28,804 nt of DNA. Source: a virus. The DNA lies in the IMG/VR virus record IMGVR_UViG_3300038652_000277, positions 1-28,804 of that record, one strand, 5' to 3'. The notes beneath the pieces are model-generated. The model was not told the origin of the DNA and did no database searches. It worked only from the letters and a program-made list of their open reading frames with translations. Positions 21,752 to 28,804 of the stretch are shown here, piece by piece. Within the stretch, counting starts at the first letter, position 1, and every line of letters starts with the position of its first letter. Position numbers and translations under genes: made by a program.

Positions 21752-24565
21752 TTAATTATACTTATTTTTAAGATAGTTAAGTGATTCTCGTAACATACCT
21801 TCCTTATTTTCCTCGTTTATTTCTCCATCTGTTGCTTTATCTACTATCTCTCTTTTATTATCTATAATATTCAAAATACTCTCATCTATTGTATCTTTAC
21901 CAACTAAATAATAACTATTTAACCCATGAATATCATTTAATCTACCATAAGCTCTACCTTCTGCTTGATCATGTTCAGCAGGTGTCCAACCAAACTCTAA
22001 AAAAGCTACACTCTGTGCTTCTGTTAGTGTTATTCCTTCACTTCCTGCCTGTATTGAGATAACTATTAATTTTTTATTTGGGTCATTTTGAAACTGCTTA
22101 ACTGCTTGATCCTTTTCTTCATCAGTTGTGTTACCTGTTATTTTTAAGCAGTTAAAATCAGCAGCTATGCTTTCTGTTATATCTATATGGTGAGCAAATA
22201 AAATCAGTTTTTCCCCTGTTTCCAGGAACTCATTTATCCATTTATAAGCATTTTTCTTTTTCCCCTGTGCAGAGAGTTTCCGTAGTTTTGCTATCTTAAC
22301 CATTACCTCTGCCCCTCTTGCTTTAAGTGCTTTCTTTAACCCTTCATTCTTCTTTAACCAGTTAAATATATCCCTCTCTGCTTCTTCATAACTGCTTCTG
22401 TTGTCTATCTCTATCCAAACCCTAGACCTATTAACAGGAGGTAATTCTTTTAAAACCTGTGATTTCTTTCTTCTTATGAAACCAACCTCTCTTAATCTCT
22501 GGTTCAATTCTTCAAGATTACTAGCACCATTAATGTCCATACCAAAATTGGTTTTCTTTCTATCACAATATCTGCCTGTGAAGTTCCAAAAGCCGCCTAA
22601 ATCTTCTAATCTATCAAGTATCTCTAATTGTGGTATATACTCTTTAGGTTTATTTTTAATAGGTGTGGCAGATAGCAGCAGTCTAACTGGTATATCTAAG
22701 GCTTTAACTAACTTCTTAACTGCCTTAGTCCTTTGACTTTTGTATCCTTTAAGATTATGTGATTCATCACATATCAAACTGCTAAAATTAAGTTTCTTTA
22801 ATAATGTAAGATTATCTTTAATAATATAATAGTTAATAATATAAATATCAGCTTTAGGCAACTTCTTATTTTTTGTTCCATCTATTATTACAATCTCTTT
22901 ATCATCTTCTAACCACTTTTTATATTCTTCTTTCCAGTTGATTTTCAAAAAAGCAGGACAAATAATAAGAGCAGGGTAAGCATTTAGTTGATTAATTGTC
23001 GCTATAGCCTGCACAGTGTTGTGTGTTACTATGTGATCATCTGTAACATACAAACCATCATCTGCATTTACAGAAATGCACTGTGTTTGCTTTTTACCTA
23101 TATAATTGACCTCCTTCATTGCTCTGCTAGGTTCAAACCTTTTATCATCTAGTCTTTTTTTATTTTTAGTTAGCTTGTTTAAAGAAATACTTTTTGGAAC
23201 TTTAATAGCTGATACTTGATATGCAGGTCTCCCAATTCTCACCTCTCCTTTATATGTGTATTTTGGTTTCTTGTTCTTCACCTTAGATCTACCAACACCC
23301 CCTAACGATTGAATTAATTGTAATACTTGTTTACACATTCTTTTAGAAGAACTATAAAAAAGATTCCTCCCTTTAAAGGCATATCCATCTGTGTCTAATA
23401 AACCTTGTAATAATGCCTGTCTTTGTTTAATAGAGCCTTGTAGGTATATTTTTGGTATAAATTTCTGATAAGACTTGCAACCTTGTAAATTAAGTTCTCT
23501 TAGGGAATCTAAAATCCTATTGTTATGGTTTTTCATGTCTGTGATACTATACTCACCTTTTTGTTCATGTCTTAATTTAATGCCTTTGGGTAACCTTTTT
23601 TTAAATATATTTATCAATTGTTGGTTAGTATTTGATAATTTAACTCTTGACTTTATTGATAGCTCCCCATCTCCTAATAAGACACCTAATACATAGGGGT
23701 CGATTGGCAGGTCTTTCTTTTCCATTTCAATCGGAGCAACTAATGGGATAAATCTTTTTGATTGATTATCACTTTTAAATAAATCATCTTTAATCTCAAT
23801 CAACTCTTTAGTTTGATAAGGTCTGTTTTGAGCATTTCTATCTGAAGTGTTAACATTCCAAAGGTGATGTTTTCCACATTCAGTGGAACTCCCATCATTA
23901 AAAATTACTTCATATATATCATTTAGCCCTTGTGGGTAAACACCTATTACTTTTGTAGGTTTTCCATCACTACCTATCACATAATCGCCTACTTGTATCT
24001 CCCCCATAGTTACCCAACCATTAGGTGTCAGTAGTTTAGCATCTAAAGGTTGATCTTTCCCCAGCCCAACCTGGTCTGCTATAAAAGTTCTCTTTTTATT
24101 TATCGCATAGTCAACCCCTGCTTTCTGGAAAGGTCTTAGTTTTAAGTTTAAACCATCTATCTCTATATTAGAATCTATTGCTTTAGACTTTTCTACTTCC
24201 TTCTCTAACTTATCTTTTAAAGCATATACTTCTTTATGGACATTAAATTCATTATCTCTAGCAAATTTAACAACATTCTGAATATTGCTAAGACTAGGTT
24301 TAAGTTCCCATCTCTTTTCTGTGTTATCCCACTTCCTTCCTGGTATTTCTTTTACCTTTTCTATTAAATCCTCATCATAATCAAAATAGATCACTATATC
24401 TTCATCTAGTTTTATATTCTTATCAGTAAAAGAAGTGTATTGCTCTACTTCTTTCTCATAGCAATACAGACCATATAAGTGTATTGCTAGAGTGTATTGC
24501 TTAGTTTTTGGATCATATTTTGCACCTTCTATGTACTCATCTACTTCAAATTCATGTTGCAACAA
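21752..24565 (-). CDS. SNF2-family helicase with intein
   Basis: A 937-aa precursor; 591 aa remain after removing the intein (171-516). Residues about 50-120 contain PGRKWDNTEKRWEL, a HARP-like pattern seen in annealing helicases. ATPase motifs are LRPFQKAGVDYA, Walker A GLGK-T (split by the intein), DESH, SATPIKN, then SIQAGSEGITLTEAQ and motif VI DQAEGRAYGR. SNF2/SMARCAL1-type enzymes anneal or remodel DNA and reverse forks. The TTG start at 24565 follows AAGGAG, which lies inside the end of the upstream 41-aa ORF. The next gene has its own promoter. Confidence 0.9.
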   Translation of the reverse strand: MLQHEFEVDEYIEGAKYDPKTKQYTLAIHLYGLYCYEKEVEQYTSFTDKNIKLDEDIVIYFDYDEDLIEKVKEIPGRKWDNTEKRWELKPSLSNIQNVVKFARDNEFNVHKEVYALKDKLEKEVEKSKAIDSNIEIDGLNLKLRPFQKAGVDYAINKKRTFIADQVGLGKDQPLDAKLLTPNGWVTMGEIQVGDYVIGSDGKPTKVIGVYPQGLNDIYEVIFNDGSSTECGKHHLWNVNTSDRNAQNRPYQTKELIEIKDDLFKSDNQSKRFIPLVAPIEMEKKDLPIDPYVLGVLLGDGELSIKSRVKLSNTNQQLINIFKKRLPKGIKLRHEQKGEYSITDMKNHNNRILDSLRELNLQGCKSYQKFIPKIYLQGSIKQRQALLQGLLDTDGYAFKGRNLFYSSSKRMCKQVLQLIQSLGGVGRSKVKNKKPKYTYKGEVRIGRPAYQVSAIKVPKSISLNKLTKNKKRLDDKRFEPSRAMKEVNYIGKKQTQCISVNADDGLYVTDDHIVTHNTVQAIATINQLNAYPALIICPAFLKINWKEEYKKWLEDDKEIVIIDGTKNKKLPKADIYIINYYIIKDNLTLLKKLNFSSLICDESHNLKGYKSQRTKAVKKLVKALDIPVRLLLSATPIKNKPKEYIPQLEILDRLEDLGGFWNFTGRYCDRKKTNFGMDINGASNLEELNQRLREVGFIRRKKSQVLKELPPVNRSRVWIEIDNRSSYEEAERDIFNWLKKNEGLKKALKARGAEVMVKIAKLRKLSAQGKKKNAYKWINEFLETGEKLILFAHHIDITESIAADFNCLKITGNTTDEEKDQAVKQFQNDPNKKLIVISIQAGSEGITLTEAQSVAFLEFGWTPAEHDQAEGRAYGRLNDIHGLNSYYLVGKDTIDESILNIIDNKREIVDKATDGEINEENKEGMLRESLNYLKNKYN
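23018..24055 (-). mobile_element. Class 3-type intein in SNF2 helicase Walker A (residues 171-516)
   Basis: A 346-codon insertion between Lys170 and Thr517 of GLGK/T. It begins DQPLDAKLLTPNGW, with Asp where Cys/Ser is normal. It carries the WCT signature described for class 3 inteins: Trp236 in KHHLW, Cys496 in QCISV and Thr514 in VTHN. It ends in HIVTHN with His and Asn, and Thr at +1. A LAGLIDADG endonuclease is present with both motifs intact (VLGVLLGDGEL and LLQGLLDTDGYAF). The insertion disables the ATP site until spliced. Confidence 0.93.
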
Positions 24566-24568
24566 AAA

Positions 24569-24694
24569 TCAACTCCTTTTAAATAAATTAGGGTATCGTT
24601 TAACAATCTCATAATATTCATTTATGTCAAACATTTCAGGTTTTTTATCCCATTTGATTTCTTTTAAGATATAATCAATTTCTTCTTTACACAT
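24569..24694 (-). CDS. 41-aa protein upstream of SNF2 helicase
   Basis: ATG 24694 lies 9 nt past AAGGAGG. The encoded peptide starts MCKEEIDYILKEIKWDKKPE and ends YPNLFKRS; its stop overlaps the helicase Shine-Dalgarno, so the two are translationally coupled. Composition is ordinary. It is the first gene after the promoter at 24719-24747. Unknown function. Confidence 0.6.
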   Translation of the reverse strand: MCKEEIDYILKEIKWDKKPEMFDINEYYEIVKRYPNLFKRS

Positions 24695-24718
24695 ACACCT
24701 CAACCTCCTTCAACTATT

Positions 24719-24747
24719 ATCTTAACACATCACAAGAAAAAAGTCAA
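24719..24747 (-). promoter_or_regulatory. Promoter for the SNF2 helicase operon
   Basis: Minus-strand TTGACT (24742-24747) and TAAGAT (24719-24724), 17-bp spacer. The -35 begins only 6 bp past the U-tract of the preceding terminator, marking the border between the late and replication modules. Confidence 0.7.
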
Positions 24748-24752
24748 GGCAA

Positions 24753-24785
24753 TAAAAAAAAGACCCCACTTAATTAAAAGTGAGG
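24753..24785 (-). terminator. Rho-independent terminator after the lysis cassette
   Basis: Minus-strand CCTCACTT (24778-24785) pairs with AAGTGGGG (24764-24771) around a 6-nt loop, with one G-U pair, and is followed by TCTTTTTTTT. It begins directly after the stop codon of the last lysis-cassette gene. Confidence 0.9.
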
Positions 24786-25277
24786 TTAGTTACCAAATAT
24801 TATATATCCAACAATAGCAATTACTGCTATTCTTTCTGTCCATTGTTGTATTTTTAATGTATTTAATTTTTGTTCTTCTAATTTAACTAAATATTCTGTG
24901 ATATTTAATTGTTCGTCTTTTTTATTTATTATACTATTAAGATCAGATATTTGTTTATATTTTTTTTCTATCTGTGAGGTCATTAAATCTATTTCTTCAT
25001 CTTTACTCTTGATTACATTTTCATAGGCTGCTCTCTCATTTTCTATTTGATCTCTTAGGTCAGCGATTAATTCATTTTTATTATCTACTTTATTTCTTAA
25101 ATCAGTCATTTCATTTGCTATCTCTTTTATGTTCTCTGGTTCAGTTGCTAACAGCCCATCATCTGTTAAAACAAAATGACCTAAATCTTCTTTAATGACT
25201 TCATTCGCTGTTACGCTTATCAATGGTATCGTTAAGAATATTAAGAGCAGAATTAATATCGTGGTTGCTTTTTTCAT
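24786..25277 (-). CDS. Secreted or membrane coiled-coil protein, spanin-like candidate
   Basis: A 163-aa protein. It has an N-terminal signal sequence (KKATTILILLLIFLTIPLIS, likely cleaved near SVTA-NE), a long helical, charged central region with coiled-coil character (about 50-130), and a C-terminal membrane segment (IAVIAIVGYIIFGN). There is no lipobox Cys. The ATG at 25277 lies 6 nt past AGAGGAGG; an upstream ATG at 25283 has no room for a ribosome site. The first 77 nt overlap the end of the gene at 25201-25566 in another frame, as in paired phage spanin genes. Confidence 0.65.
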   Translation of the reverse strand: MKKATTILILLLIFLTIPLISVTANEVIKEDLGHFVLTDDGLLATEPENIKEIANEMTDLRNKVDNKNELIADLRDQIENERAAYENVIKSKDEEIDLMTSQIEKKYKQISDLNSIINKKDEQLNITEYLVKLEEQKLNTLKIQQWTERIAVIAIVGYIIFGN

Positions 25278-25566
25278 CTTCATCCTCCTCTAAGTTATCA
25301 GTTTTTTCTTTTTCCTCTTTTACGATTTCTTCCTTTTTCTGTGTTTCTTTTCTTTTATCTGCTACTTCCTGCTTTATCTGTTCTACTTTTTCTTGTGTTT
25401 CTTCTACTTCTTGCTGTTCCTTTTCTATTTCTTTTTGTATATCTTCTTTTTCTTGTTCTTTTTTCTCTGATTTATTATTTAAAAACCCTGATCTTCCTTT
25501 CAATCCTAAAAAAGCAAGAACAGCAAGTAAAATAGGAATACCAAAAGTCTTTAATAAATCCATCAT
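25201..25566 (-). CDS. Membrane-anchored coiled-coil protein, i-spanin-like candidate
   Basis: A 121-aa protein. An N-terminal transmembrane segment (residues about 5-24, IPILLAVLAFLGL) is followed by a long Glu/Lys/Gln coiled coil (30-92) and an acidic end. This layout matches i-spanins and some holin accessory proteins. It lies in the lysis cassette, 12 nt after a small membrane protein, and its 3' end is shared with the next gene in a different frame. ATG start behind GGGGGG. Function by analogy only; if the host has no outer membrane the protein must do something else. Confidence 0.6.
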   Translation of the reverse strand: MMDLLKTFGIPILLAVLAFLGLKGRSGFLNNKSEKKEQEKEDIQKEIEKEQQEVEETQEKVEQIKQEVADKRKETQKKEEIVKEEKEKTDNLEEDEDEKSNHDINSALNILNDTIDKRNSE

Positions 25567-25578
25567 AGTAATCCCCCC

Positions 25579-25791
25579 TTAATTCTTATATTTTTTAGAT
25601 GCAGCGTTAGTTGCTCCAAATTGTATTAAGTCTGCTGCAACAACACTTAACCAATAATTAGCATCTAATTGATCAGTTAATACCATTACTGTGGATACAA
25701 TGAAAACCATTAGGGATAGAAGGAACTTTCTGGATAAAAAAGAAAGTGCCCTCCCTACCAATTCATCTCTTTCTTTTTCTTTTAGTTTCAT
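25579..25791 (-). CDS. Small membrane protein, holin-like
   Basis: A 70-aa protein with an amphipathic charged N-terminus (KLKEKERDELVGRALSFLSR) and two likely membrane segments (FLLSLMVFIVSTVMVL and NYWLSVVAADLIQFG), with a basic end KKYKN. This is the size and shape of a small class II holin or antiholin. It starts at ATG 25791, sharing one base with the amidase stop (TAATG). Confidence 0.55.
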   Translation of the reverse strand: MKLKEKERDELVGRALSFLSRKFLLSLMVFIVSTVMVLTDQLDANYWLSVVAADLIQFGATNAASKKYKN

Positions 25792-26264
25792 TATAGATCA
25801 CTTCTAAACTTATCCATATCTATACCAGGACAGAGGGTTGCTTGATTAGGGTACTCATTATGCCCTATAACATTTTCTTTGGGCACATTATATGCTTTCA
25901 TTAATGCTCTGGCTAACTTTAACGCTTTTTGGTATTGTTCTTCGCTTATTTCTTCTTTATCAAAATTACCAATAACCATTATTGATATTGTGTAAGAGTT
26001 GTTTCCTCCCACAGACCACCTCATCTCTGCTGCATAACCTGTTTTAAATACGGCATCTTTAGGTGGCACCACATAGTGATAACCCAGTCCTTGCCAGCCT
26101 TTATTTATGTGACCCTTAGCAAACCCCTCTACTGTTTCAAAACCCCTGTAATCGCTGGTTAAGCTCGCTGAGTGGTGTATGTCTATGTGGTTTATGTCCT
26201 CTATGTTTCTTTTAGGGTATTCACCATTCTTAGGCAGTTTATCTCTAACATCTTTTATTTTCAT
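25791..26264 (-). CDS. N-acetylmuramoyl-L-alanine amidase (endolysin)
   Basis: A 157-aa Amidase_2/PGRP-type zinc enzyme. Metal ligands are His in IDIHHSA (H30/H31), His135 in VIGHNEYP and Cys145 in TLCPG. Also present are GLGYHYVV and the FKTGYAAE segment. It cuts the bond between N-acetylmuramic acid and L-alanine in peptidoglycan. There is no signal peptide, so it needs the holin encoded just upstream. It is a single catalytic domain without a cell-wall binding module, which fits short endolysins. ATG start 16 nt after the holin stop. Confidence 0.92.
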   Translation of the reverse strand: MKIKDVRDKLPKNGEYPKRNIEDINHIDIHHSASLTSDYRGFETVEGFAKGHINKGWQGLGYHYVVPPKDAVFKTGYAAEMRWSVGGNNSYTISIMVIGNFDKEEISEEQYQKALKLARALMKAYNVPKENVIGHNEYPNQATLCPGIDMDKFRSDL

Positions 26265-26279
26265 TTTATCCCTCCTATA

Positions 26280-26798
26280 TTATCTTTTTTTATCTTCTTC
26301 TTTCCTGTTTTTCTTATTGTACTTATTCTGTTTATCCAAATAATCATCACTCCACCTAAATAATTGTTGAGTTAAAGGCATATCAAACCCCATTTTATAA
26401 AAATTTTCATGTATTGATTTAAGTTCTGTTAACGATAGCCACATTATTGCAAATGCTCTTACTGAACCAACTCCAAATTGCAAGCTAATCACATTAGCAA
26501 TAAAAACAGCTATTAAATATTCTATGAATTTCCAAATTCCATTTCTCATTGTTCTGCTGGTAACTACTGCACTGGGGCAAATGCCCTGCTCTCTCAGTTC
26601 TCTTTCTTTAGTCAGCCCTGCACCTATTCCTGTAATTAAATCAATTAACATTAATAATACTAGTATTTGTAAAGGTTCACCAAATCCACCAAACATATAA
26701 TCTCCTAAAATAACTAACCCAGACCCTATTGTTTTTGCTACAGGGTGCTCGGCAATGCTATTTGCATAGTGAGTTAACAAGTTCTCTATCTCTATCAC
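26280..26798 (-). CDS. Phage holin, TcdE/Cph1-type
   Basis: A 172-aa membrane protein with hydrophobic segments GSGLVILGDYMFGG, LQILVLLMLIDLITGIGAGL, FIEYLIAVFIANVISLQ and VRAFAIMWLSLTEL. The LIDLITGI stretch followed by a KERELREQGI-type basic loop is typical of the TcdE/Cph1 (phage_holin_4) family. The C-terminus is strongly basic and polar. It forms holes that release the endolysin. I chose GTG 26798 because GAGGAGGTGA precedes it at 8 nt. An in-frame GTG at 26810 falls inside that Shine-Dalgarno. Confidence 0.82.
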   Translation of the reverse strand: MIEIENLLTHYANSIAEHPVAKTIGSGLVILGDYMFGGFGEPLQILVLLMLIDLITGIGAGLTKERELREQGICPSAVVTSRTMRNGIWKFIEYLIAVFIANVISLQFGVGSVRAFAIMWLSLTELKSIHENFYKMGFDMPLTQQLFRWSDDYLDKQNKYNKKNRKEEDKKR

Positions 26799-26818
26799 TA
26801 TTAATCTCACCTCCTCTA

Positions 26819-28702
26819 TTAAGTTATGTCTGTAATTAATCCATTTGTAACTGTTATTGTTTTCCCATCAGAGGTTGTAAATGTGCCAGTTGCACCAAAT
26901 GTCTTACTACTATTAATAGCATTATCTTGTACCTTATTTTGGGAAACAGACCCATTTCCCAACTTAGTTTCTGTTACAGAACCAGTGCCTATCTTATCTT
27001 CTGTTACAGAACCAGTGCCTATCTTATCTTCTGTTGCTGCTCCGTTTGCTAATTTAGGCTCAGTTATGCTACCATCAGCAATAGATGCTTCATCTGTCTG
27101 CCCTGCTCTTTCTGACACCTCTATAGAAACATTTCCTAATTGACCATCTTCATTGTAACCTCTTAATTTAATATAGTAGATTTCACCTGCTACCATATTT
27201 TCTATTTGTTTTGTGGTCTCATTGTAGTATGTTGCAATATTGAATTGATTACTAGACCCTCTCGCTACTCTCCTATCATTATTAGCAGTGAAAGCTGATG
27301 TATTACTACAGTAAACATTATATCCTTCTACTTCTCTATTTTCCTGTGCTGCCCAAGCCACTGTAATGCCTTTAATAGAGGAATGTGTTATTATATCTTG
27401 TGGTTGAATTGGTGTTGTTTCTTTATTGATTTTTGCTATAGCAGGTAATGCTTCTCTTTCTAACCATGATGCTGTCATACCTACAGGGAAACCTGTTTCT
27501 GACATATTAGGTCTGCCTTTAGTAGTTAAAACTGTCCTCAGTTTACCTTCTTCTATTTTAATATTGTGCCTATACCCAACAACCCCAAATTTTTGTATTC
27601 TATCAAAATGAACACCATTCGGTTGAAACTCAACAAAGTCATTAAGTTGGATAGGATAGAAAAAACCTGTCTCTATTTGTTGATCTGCTTTTGGTTCTTT
27701 AAGGTCATGTAAACTATTCTCTGCTAATGTAATAGCTTCTGTTGCTGTATTTATATTACCAACACTCGATTCACTGATCTCCATATATATTTCACCAAAA
27801 GCATCTATTGAATCTTGATCAAATCTTTCTATTGCTTGTCTTTTTCCTGGGTTACCATCTTCGTCATCTACATTAATATCACTGTAAACAACTCTCACAT
27901 AGTTTCTTATGTTTTCTATCCCCATCTCTAATCTTCTGACATCTGTATAATCACCAGGAGTGAATGACCAAACAAAATCATTAGGGTCTCTTTCTGGCTC
28001 ATAAAGCATTAATTCTATGTCTCCTGTGCCATTATTAAATCTAGGTTTGACTTCCCAACCTATTTGATGGGCTAATTCTCTCAATGCAGCATACACTTTT
28101 TCTTTTCTTTGTATATATGGGTAAATGTTCCAATTAGGTGATGTAGGCACTACTAGATCATACTCTGATTTACCATTATCATCTAATATTTGTTGCATAG
28201 CATTTTCTACTGGTTGTCCCGTTTCTGAACCATACTGTCTTTCTGTTTTTATATATGCTCTTAATAAATCAGAAGAATCACAACTGCCCTGAATAACCAT
28301 AGGATCACTATGAAATTGAACTCTATTTAGATAACCTCTTTCAAACACTTTCCACCATTCAGGTTCAGGGGTTCCATTTAACCCTGTTAAAGCTATCTCT
28401 ATTAAGAACTTTCTACCCATAAATATTTTAGGCTTATACAACTCATTAACTACATTAAAAGGACTGCCCTTCATTAAAGGAGAAAATGATCTTTTGTTTC
28501 TGTTTCTTTTTATGTTAAAAGTGAATGACTTGCCTTCTGCATCTATGTCTGTGCTTATCTCTATACTCTCTACCCAATTTCTTCCCTCATAATTAGTTAT
28601 TTCTTCCATATTACCGTCTGCATCTTCAAAATAAACTCTAAAATGTGCTCTATATTCTGACGATTGGAGTAAATCAGCTTCTCTTGTTGTTAAACTTCTC
28701 AT
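26819..28702 (-). CDS. Tail-tip/fibre protein with FN3 domain and decapeptide repeats
   Basis: A 627-aa structural protein. Residues 1-400 resemble tail-tip or baseplate proteins (WWKVFERGYLNRVQF, ALRELAHQIGWEVKPRF). An FN3-like domain occupies about 430-530 (VAWAAQENREVEGYNVYCSN, GEIYYIKLRGYNEDG). Five degenerate ten-residue repeats of the form GSVTEDKIGT follow (541-590), and the end is DGKTITVTNGLITDIT, typical of fibre tips. It probably touches the host surface. Its ATG overlaps the preceding gene's stop (ATGA). Confidence 0.75.
   Translation of the reverse strand: MRSLTTREADLLQSSEYRAHFRVYFEDADGNMEEITNYEGRNWVESIEISTDIDAEGKSFTFNIKRNRNKRSFSPLMKGSPFNVVNELYKPKIFMGRKFLIEIALTGLNGTPEPEWWKVFERGYLNRVQFHSDPMVIQGSCDSSDLLRAYIKTERQYGSETGQPVENAMQQILDDNGKSEYDLVVPTSPNWNIYPYIQRKEKVYAALRELAHQIGWEVKPRFNNGTGDIELMLYEPERDPNDFVWSFTPGDYTDVRRLEMGIENIRNYVRVVYSDINVDDEDGNPGKRQAIERFDQDSIDAFGEIYMEISESSVGNINTATEAITLAENSLHDLKEPKADQQIETGFFYPIQLNDFVEFQPNGVHFDRIQKFGVVGYRHNIKIEEGKLRTVLTTKGRPNMSETGFPVGMTASWLEREALPAIAKINKETTPIQPQDIITHSSIKGITVAWAAQENREVEGYNVYCSNTSAFTANNDRRVARGSSNQFNIATYYNETTKQIENMVAGEIYYIKLRGYNEDGQLGNVSIEVSERAGQTDEASIADGSITEPKLANGAATEDKIGTGSVTEDKIGTGSVTETKLGNGSVSQNKVQDNAINSSKTFGATGTFTTSDGKTITVTNGLITDIT
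26971..27030. repeat. Two tandem 30-bp direct repeats in tail gene
   Basis: Two perfect 30-bp copies (26971-27000, 27001-27030), beginning CTGTTACAGAACC on the plus strand, encode two of the decapeptide repeats of the tail protein. Identical DNA copies suggest recent slippage or length variation in the fibre. Confidence 0.85.
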
Positions 28703-28804
28703 AATATATCTTCCTCCAATGTAAATTCGACATCTATTGATTTTCCTATATCTCTATATTCGTTTTGGTCAACTCTACATTCACAGATAATATAATCTTC
28801 TGTA
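28699..28804 (-). CDS. C-terminus of an upstream structural protein (partial)
   Basis: An open frame enters from the right edge and ends at TGA 28699-28701, overlapping the ATG of the tail gene by 4 nt. The visible end is IICECRVDQNEYRDIGKSID followed by VEFTLEEDIL. It is too short to identify; position suggests a tail component. Confidence 0.6.
   Translation of the reverse strand, partial: TEDYIICECRVDQNEYRDIGKSIDVEFTLEEDIL

Noticed and set aside
22401-22736. Plus-strand open frame across the SNF2 helicase
   Set aside because: It lies antisense to the conserved helicase motifs, with hydrophobic shadow composition and no Shine-Dalgarno. The same holds for the other plus-strand frames in the window.
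25223-25582. Long plus-strand open frame rich in Ser and Phe
   Set aside because: It is the antisense shadow of the Glu/Lys-rich coiled-coil gene; no ribosome site.

Overview
The window is a piece of a tailed double-stranded DNA phage genome, AT-rich, with every supported gene on the minus strand. The organism infected is probably an anaerobic, low-GC Firmicute. The signs are strong AGGAGG ribosome binding sites, frequent TTG and GTG starts, TTGACA/TATAAT promoters with 17-bp spacing, a RecU-type resolvase, an ArpU-like regulator and a TcdE-type holin. I see no integrase, repressor or attachment site, so a virulent life style is possible but not shown.

Read in the direction of transcription (high to low coordinates), the layout is as follows. 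(1) 28804-24786: the end of a structural module, namely a partial tail gene and a 627-aa tail-tip or fibre protein with an FN3-like domain and decapeptide repeats. It is followed by a lysis cassette of holin, PGRP-type amidase, a small membrane protein and two overlapping coiled-coil membrane proteins that look like spanins. (2) 24785-24719: a rho-independent terminator followed within a few bases by a new promoter. (3) 24694-20749: a 41-aa ORF, a SNF2/HARP-like helicase carrying a class 3-type intein, and three small unknown genes. (4) 20748-20174: a non-coding region with three copies of a 23-bp dyad, hairpins and an AT-rich stretch, directly upstream of a winged-helix initiator-like gene. 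This is the best candidate for a replication origin. (5) 20173-16139: initiator, DnaC-like loader, DnaB-like helicase and DnaG-like primase. (6) 16126-14861: two small unknowns and a phage sigma-like factor. (7) 14777-9829: a gp32-like SSB, a family A DNA polymerase with its own intein, and a bacterial-type sliding clamp. (8) 9815-4291: unknowns, a Cas4-like nuclease, a RecU-like resolvase, RecA, a C5 cytosine methylase and a small PD-(D/E)XK protein. (9) 4226-1: a consensus promoter driving dnaX-, holB- and holA-like clamp-loader genes. After these come an ArpU-like regulator, a glutaredoxin and its SxxS paralogue, two Cys-rich small proteins and the ATP-cone start of a ribonucleotide reductase.

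The most striking system is the replisome. The phage encodes a nearly self-sufficient bacterial-style fork: initiator, loader, helicase, primase, SSB, beta-type clamp and a three-subunit clamp loader. Its only visible polymerase is Pol I-like rather than DnaE or PolC. That polymerase starts with a QNSLF peptide resembling a clamp-binding motif, and it has Leu at the position equivalent to E. coli F762. SSB, DnaB and the initiator all end in a D-[FL]-F tip. RecA, RecU, the Cas4-like nuclease and the SNF2 helicase suggest recombination-coupled replication. The redox and ribonucleotide reductase genes suggest dNTP supply.
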